A stretch of 64,000 nucleotides of DNA, taken from Mucilaginibacter_A sp050955045 (lineage in GTDB: Bacteria > Bacteroidota > Bacteroidia > Sphingobacteriales > Sphingobacteriaceae). The position numbers were made by a program, and so were the translations under genes. The notes under the pieces were generated by a model. The model was given only the letters and a program-made list of their open reading frames with translations, did not search any database and had not been told where the DNA came from. The DNA lies in assembly GCA_050955045.1 (NCBI GenBank), contig JBPBQV010000033.1, positions 1-64,000 on the forward strand. Direction: 5' to 3'. This document shows, one piece after another, positions 15,832 through 25,243 of this stretch. How positions within the stretch are numbered: the first letter of the stretch is position 1; each line of letters starts with the position of its first letter.

Positions 15832-17367
15832 TTAATAACCAGGATTTTGTTTGAGATTACCGCTGCTCAAATCAATTTGTGCCTGCGGAATTGGAAACAA
15901 TGCATGTGTAGCCAACCAGGTTTTACCGCCATCAGCAGCAAAAGCAGCCGCCGCACGGCCGGATTGAACGCCATCCTGACGAACTAAATCAAAGAAACGA
16001 TCATGCTCCAAAGCCAGTTCTACGCGGCGTTCCCGCCAGATATTTGCCAAAGTAGCCGTAACGGGTGTTAGTTTAACCCTTGCGCGTACGGCTGTAAGAT
16101 CTGTTAATGCTTCTCCTGCTTTACCAGTTTGCAAAGCAGCTTCCGCATGGATCAGCAATAAATCAGCATAACGTAAAACCTGGATATGTTTTGGCAAACG
16201 GTCTGTATTGCCGCAATTGTCTTCTGCTGTACGGCTGTGATAAGCTTTGTAACTGTAATATGTGCCTTGCACAGAATCCTGACTTGGTATCCGAAAACCA
16301 TCCCAAAGTACGGTTCCGGTTGAGTTGGTGGCAGTTGTGGGTTTAATGAAAATAATACTGGCGTTTTTACGCAGGTCTGTAGCTTCATAAGCATTTACTA
16401 AGCTAAGAGAAGGTGTGTTGAAACCGTAACCTAAATCAGACCAGCCGTATTTTCCGCCTGCACGCGGGCCTTGTGTAATGGTATAACGATCAATTGCTGC
16501 GGTACAAGCTGTATTTTTGCCGGCTTGAATTTCAAATATAGATTCTGAACTATTGTTGCCCGCCTGGCGAAATAGCGTATTGTAATCAGCATATAAACTA
16601 TACTGGCCGCTTGCGATGACTGCTTGCGATTGCGCATAAGCATTTGGATAATCTTTCATATACAGATAAACTTTTGCCAGTAATGCCTGCGCGGATCCTT
16701 TGGTAGCACGGCCAACGTTGGTACTGTTTTTAACGGCTAAATCTGTGGCTGCTGCCGTTAAATCACTCACGATAAACTTATAAATTACATCGCTGGTTGC
16801 TTTTGTGGTGAATTGTGCACTATTGGCCTCACTTGGCAAAGGCACCCGATCTACCAATGGCACACCGCCGTACAAACGCACCAGATTGAAATAGAACAGC
16901 GCACGCAAAAACTTCACTTCTGCAATTAACTGTGCTTTTGTTGTAGCATCAAAAGAAGCATTTGCAAGCTTATCTAACGCTTGGTTTGCACGTGCAATTC
17001 CTTGATAATGGCCATTCCAAACATTGTTGACTACACCATTAGTAGCACTGGTTTGCAGGTTATCAATTTGCAGGGCATCACCATAATCTGCCGGAGAACT
17101 GCCTTTGTCCGCATCATCAGAAGCGATATCGGTTAATACAATGAACTGGAAGCCGTCAATATCATTTCCGAAAGGATCTCCGGCATAAAAAACATTGTAA
17201 ACACCCGTAACCAGATCATTAGCTGCAGTTGGGCTGGAAATAATTTCGGCTTCGGATGTTTGCCCCTGCGGGTTTACGTTAAGGTACTTTTTACAGGAGC
17301 TGATTCCGAATGCAACAGCCGCACTTAAACAGATTAGCGATACTGTTTTTGTATATATATATTTCAT
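15832..17367 (-). CDS. susD: SusD/RagB-family glycan-binding lipoprotein
   Basis: Outer-membrane lipoprotein that sits over the SusC channel and captures oligosaccharides. About 511 residues from the ATG at 17367 (a GTG one codon earlier is possible). The lipoprotein signal has its Cys in AFGISSCKKYLNVNPQG near residue 25. The TPR-rich SusD fold is visible from ANDLVTGVYNVFYAGDPFG, through the YFNLVRLYGGVPLVDRVPLP helix pair near residues 165-185, to the C-terminal RERRVELALEHDRFFDLVR and FPIPQAQIDLSSGNLKQNPGY, which are characteristic. It starts 10 bp past susC. Confidence 0.95.
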   Translation of the reverse strand: MKYIYTKTVSLICLSAAVAFGISSCKKYLNVNPQGQTSEAEIISSPTAANDLVTGVYNVFYAGDPFGNDIDGFQFIVLTDIASDDADKGSSPADYGDALQIDNLQTSATNGVVNNVWNGHYQGIARANQALDKLANASFDATTKAQLIAEVKFLRALFYFNLVRLYGGVPLVDRVPLPSEANSAQFTTKATSDVIYKFIVSDLTAAATDLAVKNSTNVGRATKGSAQALLAKVYLYMKDYPNAYAQSQAVIASGQYSLYADYNTLFRQAGNNSSESIFEIQAGKNTACTAAIDRYTITQGPRAGGKYGWSDLGYGFNTPSLSLVNAYEATDLRKNASIIFIKPTTATNSTGTVLWDGFRIPSQDSVQGTYYSYKAYHSRTAEDNCGNTDRLPKHIQVLRYADLLLIHAEAALQTGKAGEALTDLTAVRARVKLTPVTATLANIWRERRVELALEHDRFFDLVRQDGVQSGRAAAAFAADGGKTWLATHALFPIPQAQIDLSSGNLKQNPGY

Positions 17368-17379
17368 CACATTAGAGAA

Positions 17380-20379
17380 TTAAAATTCAAGGTTTAGGCC
17401 AAAAGAAAACGTCCGTGTCATTGGATAACCATTCAGTTCGATACCGGAAGCCAGAATATCCGACGTTAATAATTCAGGCGTAAAACCACTAAAACGTTTA
17501 GCAGTAAACAGGTTTTGTGAAGTGGCATAAACACGTACTCTGGCAATGTTGATGCGTTTTAATAATGCTGAAGGCAATGTGTAGCCAACTGTTAAATTAT
17601 TGAGGCGGAGATAAGCTCCGGATTCAATAAAATAAGTAGATGCCGGCGTAAGCTGTGTAATTACAGCCGGGTCTGTATTGGATTGATTGGCAGCTGTCCA
17701 CCGGTTGCTGGCATAAGCTGCTTCAATATTATCATTTATATCATAACGATAAGCCTTTTTACCATTGTAAATCTTGTTTCCCCAGTTACCGTAAAAATCT
17801 GCACTTATATCAAAATTGGTATAAGTGAGGCCCAAACTAAATCCACCATAATATTTTGGCTGATAAGAACCAGAAAAAGCACGGTCGTTAGCATCAATTT
17901 TACCATCATTATTTATATCAGCATATTTTAAACCACCAACCGTATTGGCTTCATAAGTGTTAGTTGGTGCTGCATTTACTTCTGCCTGAGTTTGGAAAAT
18001 ACCTGTTGCCTGTAATACATAAAAACTGGCAATTGGCTGGCCGTTATCTGTACGGGTTACGTTACCCTGACCGCCGACACCGCCGCCAAGTAAAGCCTGG
18101 CCTCCATTTAAACCAACTACGCGGTTTTGGTTAATGTTGATGTTTCCACCGATGTAATAAGAAATTTTGTCGCCGATTTTGTCACTCCATTTAGCTGCAA
18201 ACTCAAAACCTCTGTTCCGATAAGATGCTGCGTTTGTGGTATAAATCCGGTCGGGATCACCCAAAATTCCTGGAATGGAAACATTAGTTAAAGCATCACG
18301 TACTTTTTTGTTGTAAAAATCCATTTCGCCAGTTAACCGATTATTTAGAAATCCGTATTCCAAACCGATATCAATTTGCTCTGTCGTTTCCCATTTCAAA
18401 TTGGTATCCTTAATATCCTGTATGGCACTGCCTAATACTAAAGTATTGTTAAAAAAGTAAGGAAGATTATTGGTAGCTGTTACAATAAATAAACTGGGAT
18501 CAATATTGTCATTTCCCAGCAAACCGTAGCTGGCACGCAGTTTCAAATAGTTTAGTGCTTTATTTCCTTTCAAAAACCCTTCTTCGCTAATTACCCAGCC
18601 AGCCCCAACAGTTGGGAAATAACCATATTTTTTACTGAACCTGGAACTTCCATCTGCACGAAAAGATGCGTTAAATAAATATTTGCTATCATAACCATAA
18701 GTTACGCGTGTTAAAAATGATTGCCTGGTTGCTAGCGTACCGGAGTTGACGTATCTAGCTTGGTTGTCTGGATTTCCCTGATCCAGATACCACTGATCTT
18801 CACTTGCCGGGACATTGATCCGGGAACCACTAAATAAATCTGTTTTTAAGCGTTCTTGTGTAAATCCGCCTAAAATCGTTAAATTATGTTTGCCAAATGT
18901 TTTTTGGAAAGTGGCTGTATTGTCCCAGATTGTTCTTAACGACTGGTCATTCTGCACAAAAAGGTTACTGTTTTGATGACGTTCATTGCCGCCTCCAACC
19001 GTAAACGTTTTGGCATCTGCATCAAACTGATAGCTGTAATTGCGCTGCTTGTTCCAGAAAATATCTGTATTGATGGCTGAACGTAAAGTAAGTGAGTTAA
19101 TCGGTTTGTACTCCGCATAGATATTACCTAATGCCCGATTATTTACCGTAAGATTGGTTACCGTATTAATTTCTAAAAGCGGATTGCTAACATTGCCCCA
19201 GGCGGCTGTATTTCCATATTTTCCGTTTCCATCCTGCGCAATAATTAAGGGCGCTGCACGGTAAACGCTGGAGTAAGTATCACCAAGCGGTACCGGCCGT
19301 TCTGTTCCGCGGCTTAAAGAAAGCTGCGTGCCCAATTTAAGTTTATCGGTAATGTTGATTTCAATATTAGACCGGAAAGAAAACCGTTTATACGTATTGG
19401 TAGTAACTACGCCATTATCTGTTAAATAATTGCCACTTATGAAATATGTGCTTTTATCAGAACCACCGGAAACTGACAGATTGTGGTTCATGTAAAAAGC
19501 TTGCCTTAAAACAGCATCATACCAGTTGGTTGTGCCCGGCGAAGTTAAAGGGGCAGCATCGCGGGTGGCAAAAGTTGGGTTAGCAACTTTTAGGTAATCT
19601 GTGTATTGATCGCGACTGGCCATCTGAACTAAGTTAGTAGCTTCACGAAAACCAGAATTACCATCGTAACGAACTACTGCCGGCCCGTTTTTGCCTTTCC
19701 GGGTGGTAATGATGATGACACCATTTGCACCTCTTACCCCATAAATAGCAGCAGATGCATCTTTTAGCACATCTAAACTTACAATGTCTGCATTGTTAAT
19801 ATTGCGAATATCATCCGTCAAAACACCATCTACCACATATAGCGGATTTGCACCTCCAAGTACAGAACCAGTACCCCGAATCCGAACTTGCGGCTGCGAA
19901 TTTGGCTGTCCGGATGAAATAACCTGCACACCAGCAACTTTTCCCTGCAAAGCCTGTGTTGGTGTTTGTACAGGTTGCTTAGCCAGTTCGGCTCCATTTA
20001 CGCTGGCTACAGAACCGGTGACATCGCGGCGGCGTTGCGTGCCATAGCCAATTACAACCACTTGCGCCAGCTGTGTTGCTGCTGCAGCCAATTTTACGCT
20101 GATTGTGGTTTGATTGCCAACTGCTATATCTTGCGTAGTAAAACCGATATAGGTAAAAGTAAGTGTGGAATTGGCCGGTGCATTGATGCCGAACGCACCG
20201 TTTACATCAGTTACGGTTCCATTATTGGTGCCTTTAACTAAAACGCTTACCCCAATTAGGGTTTCGCCGGTGGTTGCATCGGTAACTTTACCAGTTACTC
20301 TTTGCTGTGCGAAAGAAGCGTTTAGAAAAAGAAAAAATACCAATACCAAACCGGTTAAAGTGGTAAATCGTTTTTTCAT
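17380..20379 (-). CDS. susC: SusC/RagA-family TonB-linked outer membrane protein
   Basis: TonB-dependent outer-membrane transporter that imports oligosaccharides with SusD. 999 residues. A signal peptide (1-24, ending NASFAQ) is followed by a carboxypeptidase-regulatory-like beta-sandwich (VTGKVTDATTGETLIGVSVLVKG), a plug domain with the SusC signature LYVVDGVLTDDIRNINNADI and VLKDASAAIYGVRGANGVIIITT (about residues 180-230), and a 22-strand beta-barrel ending in the aromatic RTFSFGLNLEF. No N-terminal STN/FecR-type extension is seen, which agrees with control by a Y_Y_Y regulator rather than an anti-sigma factor. The ligand is inferred to be beta-1,2-glucan oligosaccharides from the enzymes. 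Confidence 0.96.
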   Translation of the reverse strand: MKKRFTTLTGLVLVFFLFLNASFAQQRVTGKVTDATTGETLIGVSVLVKGTNNGTVTDVNGAFGINAPANSTLTFTYIGFTTQDIAVGNQTTISVKLAAAATQLAQVVVIGYGTQRRRDVTGSVASVNGAELAKQPVQTPTQALQGKVAGVQVISSGQPNSQPQVRIRGTGSVLGGANPLYVVDGVLTDDIRNINNADIVSLDVLKDASAAIYGVRGANGVIIITTRKGKNGPAVVRYDGNSGFREATNLVQMASRDQYTDYLKVANPTFATRDAAPLTSPGTTNWYDAVLRQAFYMNHNLSVSGGSDKSTYFISGNYLTDNGVVTTNTYKRFSFRSNIEINITDKLKLGTQLSLSRGTERPVPLGDTYSSVYRAAPLIIAQDGNGKYGNTAAWGNVSNPLLEINTVTNLTVNNRALGNIYAEYKPINSLTLRSAINTDIFWNKQRNYSYQFDADAKTFTVGGGNERHQNSNLFVQNDQSLRTIWDNTATFQKTFGKHNLTILGGFTQERLKTDLFSGSRINVPASEDQWYLDQGNPDNQARYVNSGTLATRQSFLTRVTYGYDSKYLFNASFRADGSSRFSKKYGYFPTVGAGWVISEEGFLKGNKALNYLKLRASYGLLGNDNIDPSLFIVTATNNLPYFFNNTLVLGSAIQDIKDTNLKWETTEQIDIGLEYGFLNNRLTGEMDFYNKKVRDALTNVSIPGILGDPDRIYTTNAASYRNRGFEFAAKWSDKIGDKISYYIGGNININQNRVVGLNGGQALLGGGVGGQGNVTRTDNGQPIASFYVLQATGIFQTQAEVNAAPTNTYEANTVGGLKYADINNDGKIDANDRAFSGSYQPKYYGGFSLGLTYTNFDISADFYGNWGNKIYNGKKAYRYDINDNIEAAYASNRWTAANQSNTDPAVITQLTPASTYFIESGAYLRLNNLTVGYTLPSALLKRINIARVRVYATSQNLFTAKRFSGFTPELLTSDILASGIELNGYPMTRTFSFGLNLEF

Positions 20380-20488
20380 AAAAATAGGTTGTTAATTGGT
20401 TTAACTGCTGCAAAGCTGTAAATTAGAAACGATGCTCAAAAAATATCAGCCTCAACATTACTACATCAACCAAAAATAAGCATACATC

Positions 20489-20518
20489 ATGCTTCTTTTA
20501 TCAGCATAAAATGCTGAT
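20489..20518. repeat. Exact repeat word with an adjoining small hairpin
   Basis: ATGCTTCTTTTATC at 20489-20502 is immediately followed by ATCAGCATAAAATGCTGAT, a 7-bp stem (ATCAGCA/TGCTGAT). It lies in the 240-bp spacer between the regulator's 3' end and susC. I see no clear susC promoter box in that spacer. Confidence 0.65.
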
Positions 20519-20618
20519 ATTAAGTTATAAGCATTTTAATAAACGCGCTCTTTAAAAGACTCAGAAAATTTTGTTTTTCAGGCAGTATTTTGTAGTTTGA
20601 GAGGTAATGATGTAGTGT

Positions 20619-23522
20619 TTATAAGTTGATTAGAAACTCTACCAAGTTCTGATCATGCTCTAAAAGCAATTTTTTGCGCAAGCGGTATCGCCGGATTTCA
20701 ACGCCGCGCAGACTAATATTCAGGAGTGAAGCGATCTCTTTGCTGTTCATATTCATCCGCAGATAAGCACACAATTTCAAATCGTTTGGTACCAAATCCG
20801 GGTGCCCAACTTTTAACTTTTTAAAAAAACTTTCGTGTGTTTCGTTAAAACTGGTTTCAAATAAGTTCCAATCGCGTTCATCAGTAATACCTTCATCAAT
20901 CACTTTCTGAAGCTTTTTCAAATAATCCGCAGAAAGCTTTTTGCCTGAGTCATCTCGAAAATTAGCAAGTTCTTCCCGTATTTTTTGTAGCAGTTCATTT
21001 TTGTAAACAATATTCATGGCAGAATTAGTCAGCTCCCGGCCTTTGCCTGCCAGTTCCGTCTGCAATTGTTCATTTCGCAGTTCTACCAATTTTTGCTGGT
21101 TGTTGATGGCTTCCTGCTTCAAAGCTTCTTCTTTTTCCTGCTGTAGTTTTTTCTGGATGATGAACTGATGCATTTTTAATTTATGCAGATAATATTGGCG
21201 CAGCTGCCAGATCAACACTAAAAAAAAGAGTGTATAAAAGAAGTATGCCCAATTGTTTTTGTACCAGGGCGGCAAAATTTTGAAGTTAAATTGTGCCGTT
21301 TTAGTAACAGCTTGATCATTAATTTGCGCATGAACTTTAAAATGATACGTGCCCGGAGGCAGATTTTCAAATTCTTTTTGAGTTTGATTGCTCCAGTCAG
21401 ACCAGCCATCCATCAACCCTCCCAGCTGGTATTGAAACCTGATTTTGGCATGTTGAAAATAAAGTAGCGCATAGGAAATCCGCAAGCTGTTTTCCTGATA
21501 GCTAAATGCTGTTTTTACCGTACTTTTTTTAGTGTTGCTTTTGGTTTGATCAAAACTTTCGATCCTGCCAATCAATACTTCAGGTAACAACCCGCCGTGA
21601 ATGTTTGGCCCTGATCCGGCATGATAAATTGCAAATCCATCATCCAAACTGATTAAATAAATAGAAGTTTGGATTTGGCTGATGTTTTCATAAGTCTGCA
21701 ACATGCGCCCGTTTAAAGCTCTGAAACTACTGGAATCAATACTGATTTTGCCTGGCTGCGTTAAATCTGCCAGCGCAATTTTGCCATGGTTTACAAACCA
21801 GTATTTTTTGTGGGCGGCTTTAATGATTTTGTTGGACGCTGCAAACGAACCCAGCATCCGGTTGAGCGATGTGTATTTGGAAAAACGATCGCTGATCTCG
21901 TCATAAGTGTAAAATCCTTCATCCGTAGCAAAAACCAGCTGCTTTTCAAGGTTAAAAATCCCGATGTGGTAACTGTTGGGTAAACCATTTTTCTGATCGT
22001 AGAATTTAGCCTTGTTTACCGTTGATAAATCTGCAGTCAGATTAAGTTTATACAATCCATTATAAGCATGACTTACCCAAAAATTGCCTTTCTGATCTGT
22101 TTCTACATAGCGCGAAGGCTCGCCAAAACCGCTTACTTTATGGCTGAAAATCCAGTTGCCCTGCCAATTTTTACGGTAAATTACCAAACCGGTATACGTA
22201 CCTTGTACCAGCACCTGATCTTTAAATTCGGGTGGTTCGCTGATTGTCCAGCCACCGTTTATGTTTGATATTTTTTTAAAGTGATCATTATCTATCAGAA
22301 AAGTTCCGCTGTTGTGGCCACAAAATAATTGTCCGTCTATCAACGATAAATCCCAAACCTGACCTTGCGAATCCGGTATCAGTTTAAAATTAAAAGCCTG
22401 ATTGGTTTTGCTGTTTTCATCCGTCCAGTCACTGTAAAATAAGCCCTGGTTGGTACCCAAATAGATTTTGTTTTTGTAGATGATACTGGTGTAAACCGTG
22501 CCAAATTTGCCTGTTTTATCCAGGTAAAAGTACAAAGGCGAATTAATTTCGATATGATCAATGCCATTATCTAAACCGGCCCATAAATTTTGTTCCGGAT
22601 CAGTAAAAACGCTTAAAACCGTGTTGTTTTGCAAGCCGCTGGCCTTGTTAATTTGCTGTACAATGTTGCCTGTTTCATCCAACACAATAATTCCGTTCAG
22701 GATAGTGCCGTAAGCATAATAATGGTTTAGCACAATCGCCCCATTATTAATTTGGAAAGTTTTTAAAAAGCTGCTGGCAGCGGTGTTCCAGGGTTTAATG
22801 CCTGCACTATCTGCAATAAACAATCCGTTTTTGGCCGTTCCAATCAGAATACTGTTGTTTTTAAATGGTAAAACCGACAAAACACCTGTATTGCCCAGCA
22901 GGTTGCTGTTTTTAACAGGATAAAGTTGTTTTCCGCGCAACTCAAACAAGCCTCTGGAAATCACTTCTACAAAATAGCGTTGTCGGGCTTTAAATAGAAA
23001 GAGAAAAGGATGATCAGCTTTTACAATACTGATCTGGTTGTTTTCGTAAATAAAAATAGCAGAAAACGACTGAAAAATAACTTTGCGCCCATCTACACAA
23101 ATCTTCCAGATTTCATCTTTAGGCCGATCTTTTTTCGGTACTAAATTGATTAAAGAATGGTAGCTAAGCTGGCCCGTACTACCGTATTTCCAATAGCCAA
23201 ATTCGGCAAAACCACCCGCATAAATTTTATTCTGATTATCGGCAGTCACTGCTCGCACAATCAAATGATTTGGCATGGAACTGAGTTTCCAGTACCGGCC
23301 ATCAAAAGACAATAAACCTTCTGAATTGCCGAAATACATGATGCCGCGTACGTCTTTTGTTACAGACCAGTTTTGATTGCCTGCCTGGTAAGTTCTTTTT
23401 GAAAAATTGTTGATAAAAGGAGTACCGATTTTTTGAATAGTTTCTGCCTGTACCAAAAACTGAAGTAGCATCAAAAAACATAACAACAGGCTGAAAAAAT
23501 TTCTTTTCCGTATTAAAAGCAT
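20619..23522 (-). CDS. Y_Y_Y-domain sensor with LuxR-type DNA-binding domain (PUL regulator)
   Basis: One-component signal-transducing regulator for the adjacent susCD locus. 967 residues from the ATG at 23522. A signal/anchor (1-27) is followed by a long two-component-regulator-like beta-propeller (about 40-640, repeats such as NKIYAGGFAEFGYW), a Y_Y_Y domain (FQYQLGGLMDGWSDWSNQTQKEFENLPPGTY, about 695-765), a TM helix (AYFFYTLFFLVLIWQL, about 775-792), a coiled coil (about 800-860) and a C-terminal LuxR-like helix-turn-helix (DLKLCAYLRMNMNSKEIASLLNISLRGVEIRR). There is no histidine-kinase or receiver domain, so it is not a hybrid two-component system. Binding of the glycan in the periplasm is inferred from the family. 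Confidence 0.88.
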   Translation of the reverse strand: MLLIRKRNFFSLLLCFLMLLQFLVQAETIQKIGTPFINNFSKRTYQAGNQNWSVTKDVRGIMYFGNSEGLLSFDGRYWKLSSMPNHLIVRAVTADNQNKIYAGGFAEFGYWKYGSTGQLSYHSLINLVPKKDRPKDEIWKICVDGRKVIFQSFSAIFIYENNQISIVKADHPFLFLFKARQRYFVEVISRGLFELRGKQLYPVKNSNLLGNTGVLSVLPFKNNSILIGTAKNGLFIADSAGIKPWNTAASSFLKTFQINNGAIVLNHYYAYGTILNGIIVLDETGNIVQQINKASGLQNNTVLSVFTDPEQNLWAGLDNGIDHIEINSPLYFYLDKTGKFGTVYTSIIYKNKIYLGTNQGLFYSDWTDENSKTNQAFNFKLIPDSQGQVWDLSLIDGQLFCGHNSGTFLIDNDHFKKISNINGGWTISEPPEFKDQVLVQGTYTGLVIYRKNWQGNWIFSHKVSGFGEPSRYVETDQKGNFWVSHAYNGLYKLNLTADLSTVNKAKFYDQKNGLPNSYHIGIFNLEKQLVFATDEGFYTYDEISDRFSKYTSLNRMLGSFAASNKIIKAAHKKYWFVNHGKIALADLTQPGKISIDSSSFRALNGRMLQTYENISQIQTSIYLISLDDGFAIYHAGSGPNIHGGLLPEVLIGRIESFDQTKSNTKKSTVKTAFSYQENSLRISYALLYFQHAKIRFQYQLGGLMDGWSDWSNQTQKEFENLPPGTYHFKVHAQINDQAVTKTAQFNFKILPPWYKNNWAYFFYTLFFLVLIWQLRQYYLHKLKMHQFIIQKKLQQEKEEALKQEAINNQQKLVELRNEQLQTELAGKGRELTNSAMNIVYKNELLQKIREELANFRDDSGKKLSADYLKKLQKVIDEGITDERDWNLFETSFNETHESFFKKLKVGHPDLVPNDLKLCAYLRMNMNSKEIASLLNISLRGVEIRRYRLRKKLLLEHDQNLVEFLINL

Positions 23523-24039
23523 GAACAAGAATTGGTTAGTTCAAACATCTGCAAAAATCTTTATCCACCCCTTATATTAAGTATGGTAATTTGTTTAGAT
23601 GAGCAGTACACTTCACCGGTTGGGAATGTCTTGCGAAATATTCCCCATTATTTTGTTAAATTGATTGTGAATTCGGTTGTGTAAAATTCGGCTTCATCTT
23701 TTATGCTGAAAATAATTTTTTTATACGGATTTTGGAGGATTGATAACTCTATTGTAAGCTTCCCTATAATTCATATTGGTTAAAAGTAGACTTTTACTAC
23801 TTGTCAAGCCAATCAGCTGGCATAAATTACCCCTCCAGAAAACGGCGGAATTTTGATAGTGACCAAGGGATAGAACCTTGAAAACTTTAAAACGACTTTT
23901 CCTTGTACAAACGTTTATATTTATTCTTTCAGGTAATTCTCATAAATTCATCTCACTTAATAGCAATGTGAAAAGTCCACATTTGAGATTTTTTCACATT
24001 TGCGTTTTTTATCTTAGTCTGCTAACAAGCCCAGATGCC
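23523..24039. other. Divergent spacer, nothing recognisable
   Basis: Between the divergently read PUL regulator and the exported unknown. The plus-strand frame is open from 23878 but begins with TTG and has no family-like content before 24040. No strong hairpin or repeat-word copy was noticed. Confidence 0.4.
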
Positions 24040-25200
24040 ATGCGAAATAAATATCTGTTCTTCATACTTTTCTTTTTACTGATCTGGTCATCAGTATGCT
24101 GCAGCCAGTCGTTAATCGTTCCATCAACAACTGTTTTACCTAAAGATTCGCTGGTAAAACATCAGTTGATCGTTTCACTGAATGGACTGCTATCTGAGAA
24201 CGAAGGTCCGGCAAGTAGGAATGACTTTGTGCTGAAAGAACAGCTGCTGGAAACTTCGGCCCTGCTAGACGAGATGAAAGGCATGGAGCAGAATGCAAAA
24301 CTACAGGACAGGAACTTTTACAAATGTTATCTCGGTAATGTAGTAGCTCTATTTGAAAATAACTTTCTGATCCAGTTGAACTATATGGGCATGGTCGAAG
24401 GTAGCCCTGTTTTACGAGCCTCTTTCAAACTGCTTGCAAAAAAAGAAGGAGACCGTTTTTACTTTTATTCCCCTTTAAGGCAAAACACAAGTACCTGGAA
24501 AAGTAAAACAATTGGTCAAACGACTTACTACTTCAAAGATCAGTTGAACCCGAACGATGTGAAGGCATACGAAAACACCAAAAACATCTATGACAAGAAA
24601 TTGAACGCGCCCGTTAGCCCTACCCATTTTTTCTATTGCGATGATTTTCCTCAGGCACTGGCTCTGCTCGGCGTAGATTACAAACTGGATTATGATGGGA
24701 TGAAAAACAATGACCTCACTGCAAGTGAGGATCACCAAAGCTTGGTGCTCAATGGCTGGACCTCGAATCAGTACAAGTTCGATCCGCATGATCTGTGGCA
24801 TGACCGTTTGCGTACGGTCTTAACTAACGCAGTGATTAATCGCCCGGTGGACGAAGGTTGCGCTTACCTGTACGGCGGCAGCTGGGGTTTATCCTGGCCT
24901 GAAGTGTTCACCAGCTTCAAAGCTTATGCTGCCGCTCATCCTGATGCTGACTGGAAGAATTTATACGAAACGGCTGTAAACTATACTGGCGGAGACAAAC
25001 CATTGAAGGTACCTTATGCAATTAATGCTCTAATCATAAGAACTATCGAAAAAGAAAAAGGCTTTGCACCGGTGATGACCTTGCTTTCCTGCGGTAAAAG
25101 AGAGAAGGGCGATGCTAATTATTTTACTGCACTGGAAAAGATTACCGGAGTAAAACAAGCTGACTTTAATAGTTATGTCTGGAAGCTGATTAAACAATGA
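24040..25200 (+). CDS. Exported protein of unknown function with an HDLWH motif
   Basis: No named family recognised. I start at the ATG at 24040, where a normal signal peptide begins (RNKYLFFILFFLLIWSSVCC, then SQS); the open frame reaches upstream to a TTG at 23878 but that leader looks non-coding. The product has 386 residues. Near residue 250 it reads FDPHDLWHDRLRTVLTNAV, with PVDEGCAYLYGGSWG following about 20 residues later. The spacing H-x-x-x-H then E resembles a gluzincin metallopeptidase, but the second position is Asp rather than the catalytic Glu. It may be a divergent or inactive peptidase-like domain. It converges with an S41 peptidase gene (43-bp gap). Confidence 0.65.
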   Translation: MRNKYLFFILFFLLIWSSVCCSQSLIVPSTTVLPKDSLVKHQLIVSLNGLLSENEGPASRNDFVLKEQLLETSALLDEMKGMEQNAKLQDRNFYKCYLGNVVALFENNFLIQLNYMGMVEGSPVLRASFKLLAKKEGDRFYFYSPLRQNTSTWKSKTIGQTTYYFKDQLNPNDVKAYENTKNIYDKKLNAPVSPTHFFYCDDFPQALALLGVDYKLDYDGMKNNDLTASEDHQSLVLNGWTSNQYKFDPHDLWHDRLRTVLTNAVINRPVDEGCAYLYGGSWGLSWPEVFTSFKAYAAAHPDADWKNLYETAVNYTGGDKPLKVPYAINALIIRTIEKEKGFAPVMTLLSCGKREKGDANYFTALEKITGVKQADFNSYVWKLIKQ

Positions 25201-25243
25201 GGCTCGAAAGGAAAAACTGCAATAAACAGGTATATATGCTTCG

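Noticed and set aside
20619..23522. Hybrid two-component regulator
   Set aside because: The propeller plus Y_Y_Y layout suggested it, but no HisKA, HATPase or receiver domain is present; only a LuxR-type DNA-binding end.
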